From assembly GCA_035606355.1 (NCBI GenBank), contig DATNFO010000018.1, positions 310,001 to 374,000 of the forward strand: a DNA stretch of 64,000 bases. Reading direction: 5' to 3'. This DNA comes from Sulfopaludibacter sp035606355. Its GTDB lineage: Bacteria; Acidobacteriota; Terriglobia; Bryobacterales; Bryobacteraceae. The position numbers were made by a program, and so were the translations under genes. The notes beneath the pieces are model-generated. The model worked only from the letters and a program-made list of their open reading frames with translations, was not told the DNA's origin and did no database searches. Below are positions 8,742-16,652 of this stretch, piece after piece (position 1 is the first letter of the stretch; every line of letters begins with the position of its first letter).

Positions 8742-10214
8742 CTACAGCCCGTACCAAGCGCTCATTCCGCTCTGCATTCCGGGCGTTAGCCGGCGAATCA
8801 TGAGTTGCCCATCGGGATTGGCAAAAATCTGGTAGACCGGAACGTCGCGCGGCTGCACGATGTAGGAGCCGCCCTGCAACTGATTGGCATCGCGGTCGGT
8901 CGCGACCACCAGCGGGCTTGCTCCACTGATGCGCACGCGGAATTGCGAGCTGGAAGGCTCGTAGTTGCCGTAGCTGTAGCAGCGGCCGATGCACTCGCGA
9001 TCGATCATATGCGACACGGGATTGCTTCGGACATACGCCGCTTCGACCGCGGTGAGCACTCGCGAATTCGTGGGCAGTTGCGCGACCGCGGCGGCGATCT
9101 GGTCTTCCAGGCCGTTCAGCGCCGCTTCGTCGCGATACAAAAAGCCGAAGAACAGAATCGCCGCGCCGATCAGCAGATACTTCGGCATTCGTTGCGGCGG
9201 TGACGATGCGGCGACGGCGCACAGCACTATACAAAGAGTGAGGCTGGTACGCTGCGCTAGAAACACGAGCGCGTGGTTGTAATTCGGAATCGAGATCCAG
9301 TTGGGGATCACGATGATGCCGAGCGACGTGAGCAGCGCGATGTGGACCGGAGTCCATGACAGAGCGTCACGCCAGCCGCGGACGCGCACCACGTACACCA
9401 CTGCATAGACGATGGCGAGCGCGAGCAGAAGGGAAACCCACCAGTAGCGGGCGGCATAAGGCACTACCTGGTCAACACCGATGGAGGCGGCGAGCTGGTC
9501 ACCAAACCACTGGGTTTTCCAGACCGAGCCGATGGTGAAGGTCAGGAGCAGCACGCCCGCGACGGCGGTGACGAAGACCTGGCCGCGGCGGTTGGGCAGC
9601 AGACGGTCGGCTGCGAAGCGATAGGCCAGCACGCCCGCGGACCATGCGAGCGGCAGGCCGTGTGCTACGTAGGCTAACGCGAAAAGCGCGGCCGCTGCGG
9701 CGAGGCCGGCAGGGCGGAAGTCCCATGCCAGGGAAAGCGCCCAGAAACACAAGCCGAGGCTGATGTAGTAATTGAAAAAACCCATGTGAAATACCCAGCC
9801 ATAGGCAAGCATCACGATTGCAATCAGCCAGATGTCCGGACGTTTGCCCGAGATTTTCTTCACGAAGGCAAAAGCGCCCCACACAAAAACGAGGACGGCG
9901 AGCGGCACTGCGATGTGCTGCGTTGCGCCTGCCCCTACGGCGGGCAGAAGCCAGCCGATGATCCAATCGAAGAGCACATTCGTGGTGAGCGAAACCAGTT
10001 TGAGCCCCGGCGCCTGACCCTGGTGGATCAGTTGCGCGAGCCAGGCGTTATACAGGTGACTGGCGAGGTCGCCGGCCTGTATGCGCGATTGCCAGAAGCA
10101 GGGGATGAGCGCGGCCACGCTGCCGAATGTATAGAGAGCCCACGCCGGCAGAGGCTTACGTTCGGCGATGGGCAGGGCGGGGGGCGCTGGGGCACGCCGC
10201 TGCTTCACTGCCAT
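8742..10214 (-). CDS. Polytopic membrane protein with C-terminal soluble domain
   Basis: Protein of 490 residues with roughly ten transmembrane spans across residues 25-345. A soluble tail of about 120 residues follows and carries a short Cys pair (RECIGRCYSYGNYEPSSSQ). The architecture resembles GT-C-type or dolichol-mannosyltransferase-like membrane enzymes, but no diagnostic Asp motif is clear, so no activity is assigned. It lies between a metallo-hydrolase and hemB on the same strand. A candidate role is envelope glycan or lipid modification, which is only an inference from topology. Confidence 0.72.
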   Translation of the reverse strand: MAVKQRRAPAPPALPIAERKPLPAWALYTFGSVAALIPCFWQSRIQAGDLASHLYNAWLAQLIHQGQAPGLKLVSLTTNVLFDWIIGWLLPAVGAGATQHIAVPLAVLVFVWGAFAFVKKISGKRPDIWLIAIVMLAYGWVFHMGFFNYYISLGLCFWALSLAWDFRPAGLAAAAALFALAYVAHGLPLAWSAGVLAYRFAADRLLPNRRGQVFVTAVAGVLLLTFTIGSVWKTQWFGDQLAASIGVDQVVPYAARYWWVSLLLALAIVYAVVYVVRVRGWRDALSWTPVHIALLTSLGIIVIPNWISIPNYNHALVFLAQRTSLTLCIVLCAVAASSPPQRMPKYLLIGAAILFFGFLYRDEAALNGLEDQIAAAVAQLPTNSRVLTAVEAAYVRSNPVSHMIDRECIGRCYSYGNYEPSSSQFRVRISGASPLVVATDRDANQLQGGSYIVQPRDVPVYQIFANPDGQLMIRRLTPGMQSGMSAWYGL

Positions 10215-10236
10215 GACCTACTCAGGGTAGCATTCG

Positions 10237-11175
10237 CTACTGCAGGTCGCCGCGCGGCTTACCTTCCTTAATCTCGCGATAGGCGTCCATCACCTGGTTT
10301 TTGAGGGATGCTTCGCTGACCCATGGATCCACGGCGGAAGAGAGCTTCATGCCGGCTTGAATCTGCTCCACGGTGCGGCCCGCGTCCACGCCGTCCTTTA
10401 CGGCCTTGTGCAGTTCGGTGAGGAACTGCTCCTGGCCGGTGAGAAGTTCGCGGCCGCCGAACATGCCGTGCCCGGGCAACACGAACTTCACCTTCTGCTT
10501 GCCGACCGCCTTCAGGACGAGTGGCCAATTGGCGAGGTTGGCGTCTTTGAGCACGTTATAAGGTCCATTGACCACGGCATCTCCGGTGCAGAGCACCTGT
10601 TCCTTGGGGATGTAGACGAAACCGTCGCCGCGCGTGTGTCCCCAGCCGTAATGGCGGAATTCCACTTTGCGGCTTCCGTCATTGAGCAGGTACATGGATT
10701 CGGTAATCTCCTGCTTCGGAAGCTCAGGGCCATCGCGATGCAGATCGGCGACGTCCTTACGATTCTTTGCGGCGGCCTGCCAGCGCGCCGGCTCCAGGCG
10801 CCGCATCTCGTCGGCGAGCTCCTTGAAGGCCAGTGTGGTGGCGCCGGCTTCGGTCCAGAGCGAGCTCCCGTAGGTGTGGTCGCCGTGGTGGTGGGTCAGG
10901 AAGACGTATTTCACAGGCTTCCGCGTGAGCCGCTTGACGTCTTCCATCACGCCGCGCGCGGCATCCGGGTAGCCGGCATCCACCACGATCATGTAATCCT
11001 TCATTTCGATGATGGTGCTGTTGCAGTGACTCTGGTCGCGATCGCCTTCGCGGAACCAGATACCGGGTGCGACGATGCGCAGCGTCTCGGGATTGGCGTA
11101 GGCGCGCGAAACCAGCAGCGCCATACCGGCGGCCGAGAAAACTCCCAGAAGCAGGGCAATGCGGATGCGCGGCAT
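10237..11175 (-). CDS. Secreted metallo-beta-lactamase-fold hydrolase
   Basis: MBL-fold hydrolase of about 312 residues with a cleavable signal peptide (hydrophobic stretch then SRAYANPE). The zinc-binding motif THHHGDH is intact, with later ligands in GWGHTRGDG, CTGDAVV and LPGHG. The start at 11175 is set by a strong GGAGG Shine-Dalgarno and the signal peptide. A longer in-frame extension upstream would run antisense through ispG and is rejected. The substrate is unknown. The protein resembles the broad periplasmic MBL group that includes B3-type and SoxH-like enzymes. It is divergent from ispG. Confidence 0.88.
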   Translation of the reverse strand: MPRIRIALLLGVFSAAGMALLVSRAYANPETLRIVAPGIWFREGDRDQSHCNSTIIEMKDYMIVVDAGYPDAARGVMEDVKRLTRKPVKYVFLTHHHGDHTYGSSLWTEAGATTLAFKELADEMRRLEPARWQAAAKNRKDVADLHRDGPELPKQEITESMYLLNDGSRKVEFRHYGWGHTRGDGFVYIPKEQVLCTGDAVVNGPYNVLKDANLANWPLVLKAVGKQKVKFVLPGHGMFGGRELLTGQEQFLTELHKAVKDGVDAGRTVEQIQAGMKLSSAVDPWVSEASLKNQVMDAYREIKEGKPRGDLQ

Positions 11176-11226
11176 GGGCGCACCTCCTTCCCGGATACTA
11201 TACGCCCCGGGTGGGTAAAGTGCCAA

Positions 11227-11235
11227 TGCTAAAAT
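11227..11235 (+). promoter_or_regulatory. Candidate extended -10 promoter of ispG
   Basis: The sequence TGCTAAAAT fits an extended -10 element (TGn followed by a near-consensus hexamer) 26 bases upstream of the ispG ATG. The Shine-Dalgarno AGAGAGGA lies between them, so a transcript starting about 7 bases downstream would keep the ribosome site. No convincing -35 hexamer is seen. Motif-based only. Confidence 0.4.
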
Positions 11236-11260
11236 TAAGTTTTTACAGAGAGGAAAATCA

Positions 11261-12499
11261 ATGGCTGTGAAACCCCGCCGCGCGGCGGTTGTGGTGGACG
11301 TTGGAGGTGTGAAGGTGGGGGGGAGCTGCCCCATTGTGGTGCAGTCCATGACCAATACGGATACCGCCGACGTGCCCTCCACGGTGAACCAGGTGATGGC
11401 GCTGGCGCAGGCCGGCAGCGAGTTGGTGCGCGTGACCGTGAACACGCACGAAGCCGCGGCGGCGGTGCCGAAGATCGTCGATACGCTCGATAAGTTCGGC
11501 GTCCGCGTGCCCATCATCGGCGATTTCCACTATAACGGCCACATCCTGCTGAAGCAGTATCCGGCCTGCGCCCGCGCGCTCGCCAAGTACCGCATCAATC
11601 CCGGCAATTCGGACATCGGACGAAAGACGGACGAAAATTTCCGGACCATGATTGAAGTCGCCGTTGAACACGATAAGCCGGTGCGCATCGGCGTAAACTG
11701 GGGGTCGCTCGATTCGGCGCTGCTCACGCGCATGATGGATGAAAACAACAAGCGGCCTGAGCCGAAGGACGCGCGCGAAGTTACTCTCGATGCCATGGTG
11801 GCGAGCGCTTTGGAATCGGCGCAATCCGCCGAACGGTACGGCCTGGGGCGCGACAAGATCATCCTCAGCGCCAAAGTGAGCGGCGTGCAGGATCTGATCG
11901 ATGTGTACCGCATGCTCGCGGCCGTTTGCGATTATCCTCTGCATCTCGGGTTGACGGAGGCCGGTATGGGCAGCAAGGGAATTGTCGCGACCACGGCGGC
12001 GCTGGCGCCGCTGCTGCAGGAAGGCATCGGCGACACCATTCGCGCGTCGCTGACACCGCCGCCGAACGGAGATCGCACGGAGGAAGTGATCGTCTCGCAA
12101 CAAATTCTGCAGGCGCTCGGTATCCGCAGCTTCACTCCGCAAGTAACCGCGTGCCCCGGCTGTGGACGCACCACGAGCACGTTCTTTCAGGAAATGGCCG
12201 AGCAGATACAGAGTTATCTGCGCGACCAGATGCCGCGGTGGAAAGAGACGCACACGGGCGTTGAGGAGATGAAGGTAGCGGTGATGGGCTGCGTGGTGAA
12301 CGGGCCCGGCGAAAGCAAGCACAGCAACATCGGCATCTCGCTGCCCGGCACATTCGAAGAGCCCAAGGCTCCGGTCTATGTGGATGGCCGCCTGATGACT
12401 ACCTTGAAAGGCGACCGGATCGTCGCCGAATTCATCGAAATATTGAATCGATATGTGGACTCGCATTATGCACCGGCGGCAGTCGCAGCCGAACGGTGA
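11261..12499 (+). CDS. ispG: 4-hydroxy-3-methylbut-2-en-1-yl diphosphate synthase
   Basis: Iron-sulfur enzyme of the MEP isoprenoid pathway that converts methylerythritol cyclodiphosphate to HMBPP. The 412 residues match the usual bacterial two-domain length. Cluster ligands are visible in CPGCGRTTS and MGCVVNGPGE, and the N-terminal barrel has VQSMTNTDT and GDFHYNGHILL. The product is the substrate of IspH, encoded about 25 kb downstream at the head of the hopanoid block, so both last steps of isoprenoid supply fall in this window. Confidence 0.97.
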   Translation: MAVKPRRAAVVVDVGGVKVGGSCPIVVQSMTNTDTADVPSTVNQVMALAQAGSELVRVTVNTHEAAAAVPKIVDTLDKFGVRVPIIGDFHYNGHILLKQYPACARALAKYRINPGNSDIGRKTDENFRTMIEVAVEHDKPVRIGVNWGSLDSALLTRMMDENNKRPEPKDAREVTLDAMVASALESAQSAERYGLGRDKIILSAKVSGVQDLIDVYRMLAAVCDYPLHLGLTEAGMGSKGIVATTAALAPLLQEGIGDTIRASLTPPPNGDRTEEVIVSQQILQALGIRSFTPQVTACPGCGRTTSTFFQEMAEQIQSYLRDQMPRWKETHTGVEEMKVAVMGCVVNGPGESKHSNIGISLPGTFEEPKAPVYVDGRLMTTLKGDRIVAEFIEILNRYVDSHYAPAAVAAER

Positions 12500-12504
12500 G
12501 CGAT

Positions 12505-12513
12505 TGTTATAAT
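12505..12513 (+). promoter_or_regulatory. Candidate extended -10 promoter of the yjbQ unit
   Basis: TGTTATAAT is a TGn-extended perfect -10 hexamer immediately after the ispG stop, 43 bases ahead of the YjbQ ATG. An AAGGAG Shine-Dalgarno at 12544-12549 lies downstream of the expected transcription start. No good -35 is visible. It suggests the YjbQ-DUF2203-CYTH unit can be transcribed separately from ispG. Confidence 0.45.
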
Positions 12514-12556
12514 TGAGTTACCGATTGTAAGTCTGAGGGGGGTAAGGAGCCCAATT

Positions 12557-13060
12557 ATGAGTTCCGCAGTGAACGGCAGGACCGAGCTAGAGCCGGTGAA
12601 GCCCGAGGAATCAGCGCCAGCGCCCGCGGGTTATAAGATGTTCAACCGCATCGTCGATTGGATTACCAACGACCGCATGCAATTAATTAACGTCACGGAC
12701 CGTATCAACGAAATTGTCCGCAAGAGCGGGGTCCGCGACGGAATGGTTCACCTGCAATCGCTGCATACCACCACGGCGGTTTTCATCAATGAGTGGCAGG
12801 AAGCGCTGCTGCACGATGTCCGCGCGTTCCTGGATGACCTGGTGAACCGCGAAGATTATTTCCGCCACAACGACCCCGAATACTCCGATTGCGAGCGCCG
12901 CAACGCCGATTCGCACCTGCGCGGAATGGTGATGGGGCAAAGCCTCTGTCTGCAAGTGCGCAATTCCGCCGTCCTGCTGGGCACCTGGCAGAGCATCATT
13001 CTCGCCGAGTTTGACGGGCCGCGCAGCCGTTCGATGTCTATACAGGTCTCCGGCATCTAG
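12557..13060 (+). CDS. YjbQ/UPF0047 family protein
   Basis: Protein of 167 residues of the YjbQ (UPF0047) family. The conserved histidine-rich core appears as HLQSLHTTTAVFINE. The family hallmark GTWQSIILAEFDGPR is near the C-terminus. Members are often labelled secondary thiamine-phosphate synthase because of weak activity in E. coli, but the physiological role is unsettled. A short N-terminal extension of about 30 residues precedes the core. It is followed closely by the DUF2203 and CYTH genes, forming a likely three-gene unit. Confidence 0.92.
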   Translation: MSSAVNGRTELEPVKPEESAPAPAGYKMFNRIVDWITNDRMQLINVTDRINEIVRKSGVRDGMVHLQSLHTTTAVFINEWQEALLHDVRAFLDDLVNREDYFRHNDPEYSDCERRNADSHLRGMVMGQSLCLQVRNSAVLLGTWQSIILAEFDGPRSRSMSIQVSGI

Positions 13061-13074
13061 CCGGAGATCCTAAA

Positions 13075-13506
13075 ATGCCAAAACGCTTCACTCTCGCCGA
13101 AGCTCAGGGTCTGATTCCGTTGGTGACGCGCTATGTGCGCGAGGCGATTCAGATCAAAGGCGAGTATGAAGAAGCCGAAGCCGCCATTCGCAACATGACT
13201 GAGCGCGTGATGTTGATGGGCGGCGTGGTGGTCGATCGCAAGCGGGCACTGGAAGCACGCACGCGCCGGGAGACGGCTGCCGCGCGGCTGCGGAATTCGA
13301 TTGAGCAGATACAGGGCCTCGGCTGCGTGGTGAAGGATCTGGACATAGGGCTCGTCGATTTTCCCACGCTCTTCCGCGGCAAAGAGGTGTATCTGTGCTG
13401 GAAGCTCGGCGAACGTGGAATCGAGTACTGGCACGGCGTCGACGAAGGCTTTCGCGGTAGAAAATACATCGATCGCGATTTTCTGGACCATCATGCAGGA
13501 GACTGA
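13075..13506 (+). CDS. DUF2203 domain protein
   Basis: Protein of 143 residues matching DUF2203: FTLAEAQGLIPLV at the N-terminus, a long charged helix, then GCVVKDLDIGLVDFPTLF and a C-terminal VYLCWKLGERGIEYWHG. The family is small, cytosolic and of unknown function. It begins 15 bases after the YjbQ gene, and its last 14 bases overlap the start of the CYTH gene, so the three are probably translated from one message. Confidence 0.85.
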   Translation: MPKRFTLAEAQGLIPLVTRYVREAIQIKGEYEEAEAAIRNMTERVMLMGGVVVDRKRALEARTRRETAAARLRNSIEQIQGLGCVVKDLDIGLVDFPTLFRGKEVYLCWKLGERGIEYWHGVDEGFRGRKYIDRDFLDHHAGD

Positions 13507-13996
13507 GATTAAGCTGGCCGTGGGCAGCCCGGCGGAGGGTCGCCGGCGTCTGCGCGCGGCCGGGTTTCAGGTGCTCCACAAGCGCGTGTTCGAGCAGAAC
13601 ACCATTTACGATACGAAGAGCGGCGTGCTGCGAAACTCGCGGCGCCTGCTGAGAATCCGGCAGGCGGGAAAGAAGGCGACGGTGACCTTTAAGGGTCCGC
13701 CGGCGGTGGGAAAGCACAAGTCCCGGCAGGAACTCGAGCTCGAGATTGCGGATCCGAAAATACTCCAGTCCATCGTGCAGGAGTTAGGTTTCGCGCCTTC
13801 TTTCCGCTACGACAAGTACCGCACGGAGTTTCAACATCCGGGTGAAAAGGGCGTCGCGACTTTGGACGAAACTCCCGTGGGCACTTTCCTGGAACTGGAG
13901 GGCTCTCCCCGCTGGATCGACCGCACGGCCAAGACGATGGGCTTCAGCGAGGCGGACTACATCACCGCGAGCTACGCACGGCTGTATGCGCAGTAG
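13493..13996 (+). CDS. CYTH-domain protein (class IV adenylate cyclase-like)
   Basis: Protein of 167 residues with the CYTH triphosphate tunnel fold. The ETEIK signature sits at the very N-terminus, followed by alternating charged strands (RLLRIRQ, TVTFKGP, ELELEI, TLDETPVGTFLELEG). CYTH proteins hydrolyse or cyclise triphosphorylated substrates using metal held by ExExK. This one could be a CyaB-type adenylate cyclase or a thiamine- or tripolyphosphatase. The ATG at 13493 places the signature at residue 3 and overlaps DUF2203. The pairing with YjbQ, annotated around thiamine phosphate, makes a thiamine triphosphatase role worth testing. Confidence 0.85.
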   Translation: MQETEIKLAVGSPAEGRRRLRAAGFQVLHKRVFEQNTIYDTKSGVLRNSRRLLRIRQAGKKATVTFKGPPAVGKHKSRQELELEIADPKILQSIVQELGFAPSFRYDKYRTEFQHPGEKGVATLDETPVGTFLELEGSPRWIDRTAKTMGFSEADYITASYARLYAQ

Positions 13997-13999
13997 CGG

Positions 14000-14437
14000 C
14001 TAGTGAGCCCTGTCCGCCGCGCCTATGCGCCCTACCGCGGCTCGATGCACCGCGTGGTCGGCGCGGTCGCTGACATCGCCAGAGCCCCACTTCACTACCT
14101 GCACCCAGACCATGCGCTTGCCGAAACGGCGTGCGGCCACGGTGCTTGGCATGAAGATATCGATGTGACGGCCATCGATTTTCGAGCCTGTATCGGCAAC
14201 GATGTAAGTTGCGTCAAAGCGCCCCGCGCCGCGTACTCGAAGAACCGTGCCGAGCGGGAATATTGCCGGGTCGGCGGCCACCGTGCCGGTGTGCGAGATG
14301 GTGCCGGCTTTCGTCACGCCGCGTTGACAGAAGGCGGTGGCCTGCACTCGATATCGCGTGTAACGGTGGTGCGGATGGTGCGGACGCGCGGGTAACAGCA
14401 GCGCGCTCGCCATCAACATACACAAGATTCGCAGCAT
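14000..14437 (-). CDS. Secreted 3D-domain protein
   Basis: Protein of 145 residues with a short signal peptide (MLRILCMLMASALLLPARP). A 3D (three-aspartate) double-psi beta-barrel domain follows, related to MltA and RlpA catalytic folds. The key Asp residues are in VADTGSKIDGRHIDIF, preceded by FPLGTVLRV. Such proteins are expected to act on peptidoglycan, as lytic transglycosylase-like or resuscitation-type enzymes. It starts immediately after the following minus-strand gene on the transcript and converges with the CYTH gene, with 3 bases between stops. Confidence 0.85.
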   Translation of the reverse strand: MLRILCMLMASALLLPARPHHPHHRYTRYRVQATAFCQRGVTKAGTISHTGTVAADPAIFPLGTVLRVRGAGRFDATYIVADTGSKIDGRHIDIFMPSTVAARRFGKRMVWVQVVKWGSGDVSDRADHAVHRAAVGRIGAADRAH

Positions 14438-14440
14438 AGG

Positions 14441-14944
14441 TTACCGGCGGCTGAGCGCGATTTCGTCCGTCGGGGACGGATGATACGCCTTCTTCTTACC
14501 TGGTTGCTGTTGATCCACCTTCACCGGTTTGTTGCCGTCGGGCGCGCTGGTCTTCGGCTCGCTGGTGGTCTTGCCAGGCTGCCGCGGCGCGGCTTCGAGT
14601 GAGGTGGGAACGCCCTCGCCCTGATCCCACCACACCACGCTTTCCGCGCAATAGAGACTGAGAACGTCGAGGAGGTGATGCAGGCTCGCTGCTTCATCTT
14701 CGCCAAAGCTGCGCTTCTGATCCGCGAATATCATTTGCGCATCGTCAGGGGAGACCTCGTACTTTGCCGTAGAATCGGCGACAAACTCGCCATCCACCTT
14801 CCTGCCGGTTTCCACCACCCAGACGAGCTTGTGCGTGTTCAGATCCCATGTGACGGTCTTGAGCCGCTTGGTTTGTTCGGGTTTTTGGTCCTGCGCCCAG
14901 CCGAGCGCGCCAAGAGAAAGCATGATGACGAGTACGGTCTTCAT
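14441..14944 (-). CDS. Secreted hypothetical protein
   Basis: Protein of 167 residues with a clear signal peptide (MKTVLVIMLSLGALGWAQ). A compact domain with regular beta character follows (TVTWDLNTHKLVWVVETG), then a low-complexity Pro/Lys/Gln-rich tail. No family is recognised. It is just upstream of the 3D-domain gene in the same direction with 3 bases between them, so the two may be exported together and act on the envelope. Confidence 0.7.
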   Translation of the reverse strand: MKTVLVIMLSLGALGWAQDQKPEQTKRLKTVTWDLNTHKLVWVVETGRKVDGEFVADSTAKYEVSPDDAQMIFADQKRSFGEDEAASLHHLLDVLSLYCAESVVWWDQGEGVPTSLEAAPRQPGKTTSEPKTSAPDGNKPVKVDQQQPGKKKAYHPSPTDEIALSRR

Positions 14945-15049
14945 AAGTACCTCTTACTTCCGCGTGCGCGACGTTGGGCGTCGCGCCGTTGCCCTGCTTG
15001 AAGCACGTCGCGTGCCGCTGGTGTGAATCGCCCGAACGCATAATGAGAT

Positions 15050-16396
15050 GTGCCCGATAATCCGTACGACGAAGTAGCGTATCCCACACTTCCCGACGCG
15101 CGAACGCATCCCGATCGCCTGGCAGCCGTAGCAACGTTCTACGGCATGCGGCACGCGCCCGTAGATGGGTGCCGTGTGCTGGAACTCGGCTGTGGCGATG
15201 GCGGCAACCTGGTTCCGATGGCCTATGCGTTAAAGGCATCGGAATTTACAGGCGTGGACCTCGCGCCGGAGCCGCTGGAGCGCTGCCGGCGTGTGCTGGA
15301 AGATCTCGCGATCGGCAATGTGCAGCTGCGGCTCGCGGATGTGCGGGATCTCGACCGGACGCTCGGCGAATTCGACTATGTCATCGCTCACGGCCTGTAT
15401 TCATGGATTCCGGAACAGGCTCGCGATGGTTTGTTGCGGCTATGTGGAGCGGTGCTCGCCGCGAACGGTGTTGCGTTTGTCAGCTACAACGCCCTGCCGG
15501 GCAGGCATGTGCGGCAGATGCTCCGCGAAATGATGCTCTCTCGAACCATGGGTGCGAAGACCCCGGGAGAGAAGATGGCGCAGGCGCGAGCCTTTCTGGA
15601 AACCCTGGTGGAATCGCGCATGGCTCCGGTCGCGTGGCAGGAAATGCTGGAGCACGAAGCAGCTCTGCTGCTTGCGGCGCCCGAGGGCTCGTTCTGGCAT
15701 GACGATCTCGCTCCGGTCAACGTGCCCGTGAATATTACGGAGTTCGCGGCGCATGCGGCGCGGCATGGACTTGCGTATCTGGGAGATGCGGATACGCATT
15801 TAATGTTCGATCCACGCGGCGCCCTCGAGGGAATTCGCGGGACGATCGAGCGCGAGCAGTATCTGGATAACCTCATCTGCCGGCCGTTCCGGATGACCCT
15901 CTTGTGCCGCGAATGCGTGAGCGTCGATCGCGAGGTAGGGCCGGAGCGAATGGACGAGTTTCTCTTCGCGGCGCCCCCGGGCGGACTGCACGGCATTCAG
16001 GCGCGGCGGGGACATCGATCATTGGAGCAGGTAACCGCGGCGCTCGCGGACACCTATCCTCTGCCCGCATCATTCGAGGACCTCCTGCCCTATGCGAGGT
16101 CGGCGGAAGAGTTGCGCGAGATCCTGTATGCGCTGATCACCACCGGCTTTGCGACCTTCCACGTCTACGAATTTCCGTGCGAGGAGACCGTGACGGAAAG
16201 ACCCAAGGCGAGTGCGCTGGCACGGTATCAGGCGCGGACATCGGAAGTCGTAACGAATCTCTGTCACACGGCCGTGAAGTTGGATGAGAAGGGCAGAGAG
16301 GTGATCGTGACGTTGGACGGTACGAGAGAGGCCGCTGAAGGGAGCGACGGCGAACTGCTGGAATGGTTTGCCAGGATGGCGCTACTGGAAGCGTGA
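15050..16396 (+). CDS. SAM-dependent methyltransferase with regulatory domain
   Basis: Protein of 448 residues. The N-terminal class I methyltransferase domain has the SAM-binding glycine motif VLELGCGDGGN and the following acidic GVDLAPE. The middle region (about residues 215-300) fits the methyltransferase regulatory domain that accompanies some bacterial methyltransferases, and a winged-helix-like C-terminal part follows. The GTG at 15050 overlaps an out-of-frame ATG. The substrate is unknown. An 8-bp hairpin at 14966-14986 lies in its upstream region. Confidence 0.85.
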   Translation: MPDNPYDEVAYPTLPDARTHPDRLAAVATFYGMRHAPVDGCRVLELGCGDGGNLVPMAYALKASEFTGVDLAPEPLERCRRVLEDLAIGNVQLRLADVRDLDRTLGEFDYVIAHGLYSWIPEQARDGLLRLCGAVLAANGVAFVSYNALPGRHVRQMLREMMLSRTMGAKTPGEKMAQARAFLETLVESRMAPVAWQEMLEHEAALLLAAPEGSFWHDDLAPVNVPVNITEFAAHAARHGLAYLGDADTHLMFDPRGALEGIRGTIEREQYLDNLICRPFRMTLLCRECVSVDREVGPERMDEFLFAAPPGGLHGIQARRGHRSLEQVTAALADTYPLPASFEDLLPYARSAEELREILYALITTGFATFHVYEFPCEETVTERPKASALARYQARTSEVVTNLCHTAVKLDEKGREVIVTLDGTREAAEGSDGELLEWFARMALLEA

Positions 16397-16430
16397 CGAC
16401 AGAGGCCAACCGGGCTCGCTCCGCTCGCCG

Positions 16431-16640
16431 CAACAGGAAAGATTCCTGTTGCCACGTGCCGACAGGAATCCTTCCTGTCGGGTCGCGCGGCGCGCGACTA
16501 GGCGAGCTCTGCTCGCCTGCAACCGGTCAGGAGACCGGTCGCTACCGCCCTGAAATACTCTAAAGCAAGCCACTACTTTGATCGCTGGCGGGGTGACGTG
16601 CCGACAGGAATCCTTCCTATCGGGTCGCGCGGCGCGCGAC
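16431..16640. repeat. Cluster of seven palindromes with a duplicated 46-bp unit
   Basis: The 256-bp gap between two convergent genes is almost filled by perfect or near-perfect hairpins. They lie at 16431-16451 (9-bp stem), 16459-16481 (10-bp), 16482-16498 (8-bp), 16500-16518 (8-bp) and 16522-16539 (7-bp), with second copies of the second and third at 16601-16623 and 16624-16640. The 46-bp unit 16454-16499 recurs at 16596-16641 with a single mismatch, and that mismatch falls in a stem. Three stems share a core related to ACAGGAA. This is REP/BIME-like architecture. No transposase is nearby. Confidence 0.85.
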
Positions 16641-16652
16641 TGCTCGCTACGT

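Noticed and set aside
11258..12466. Open frame antisense to ispG
   Set aside because: ispG has all its family motifs. The antisense translation is a His/Arg-rich shadow.
16400..16652. tRNA or attenuator in the palindrome cluster
   Set aside because: No cloverleaf or anticodon arrangement is present. The hairpins are independent simple palindromes between two convergent genes.
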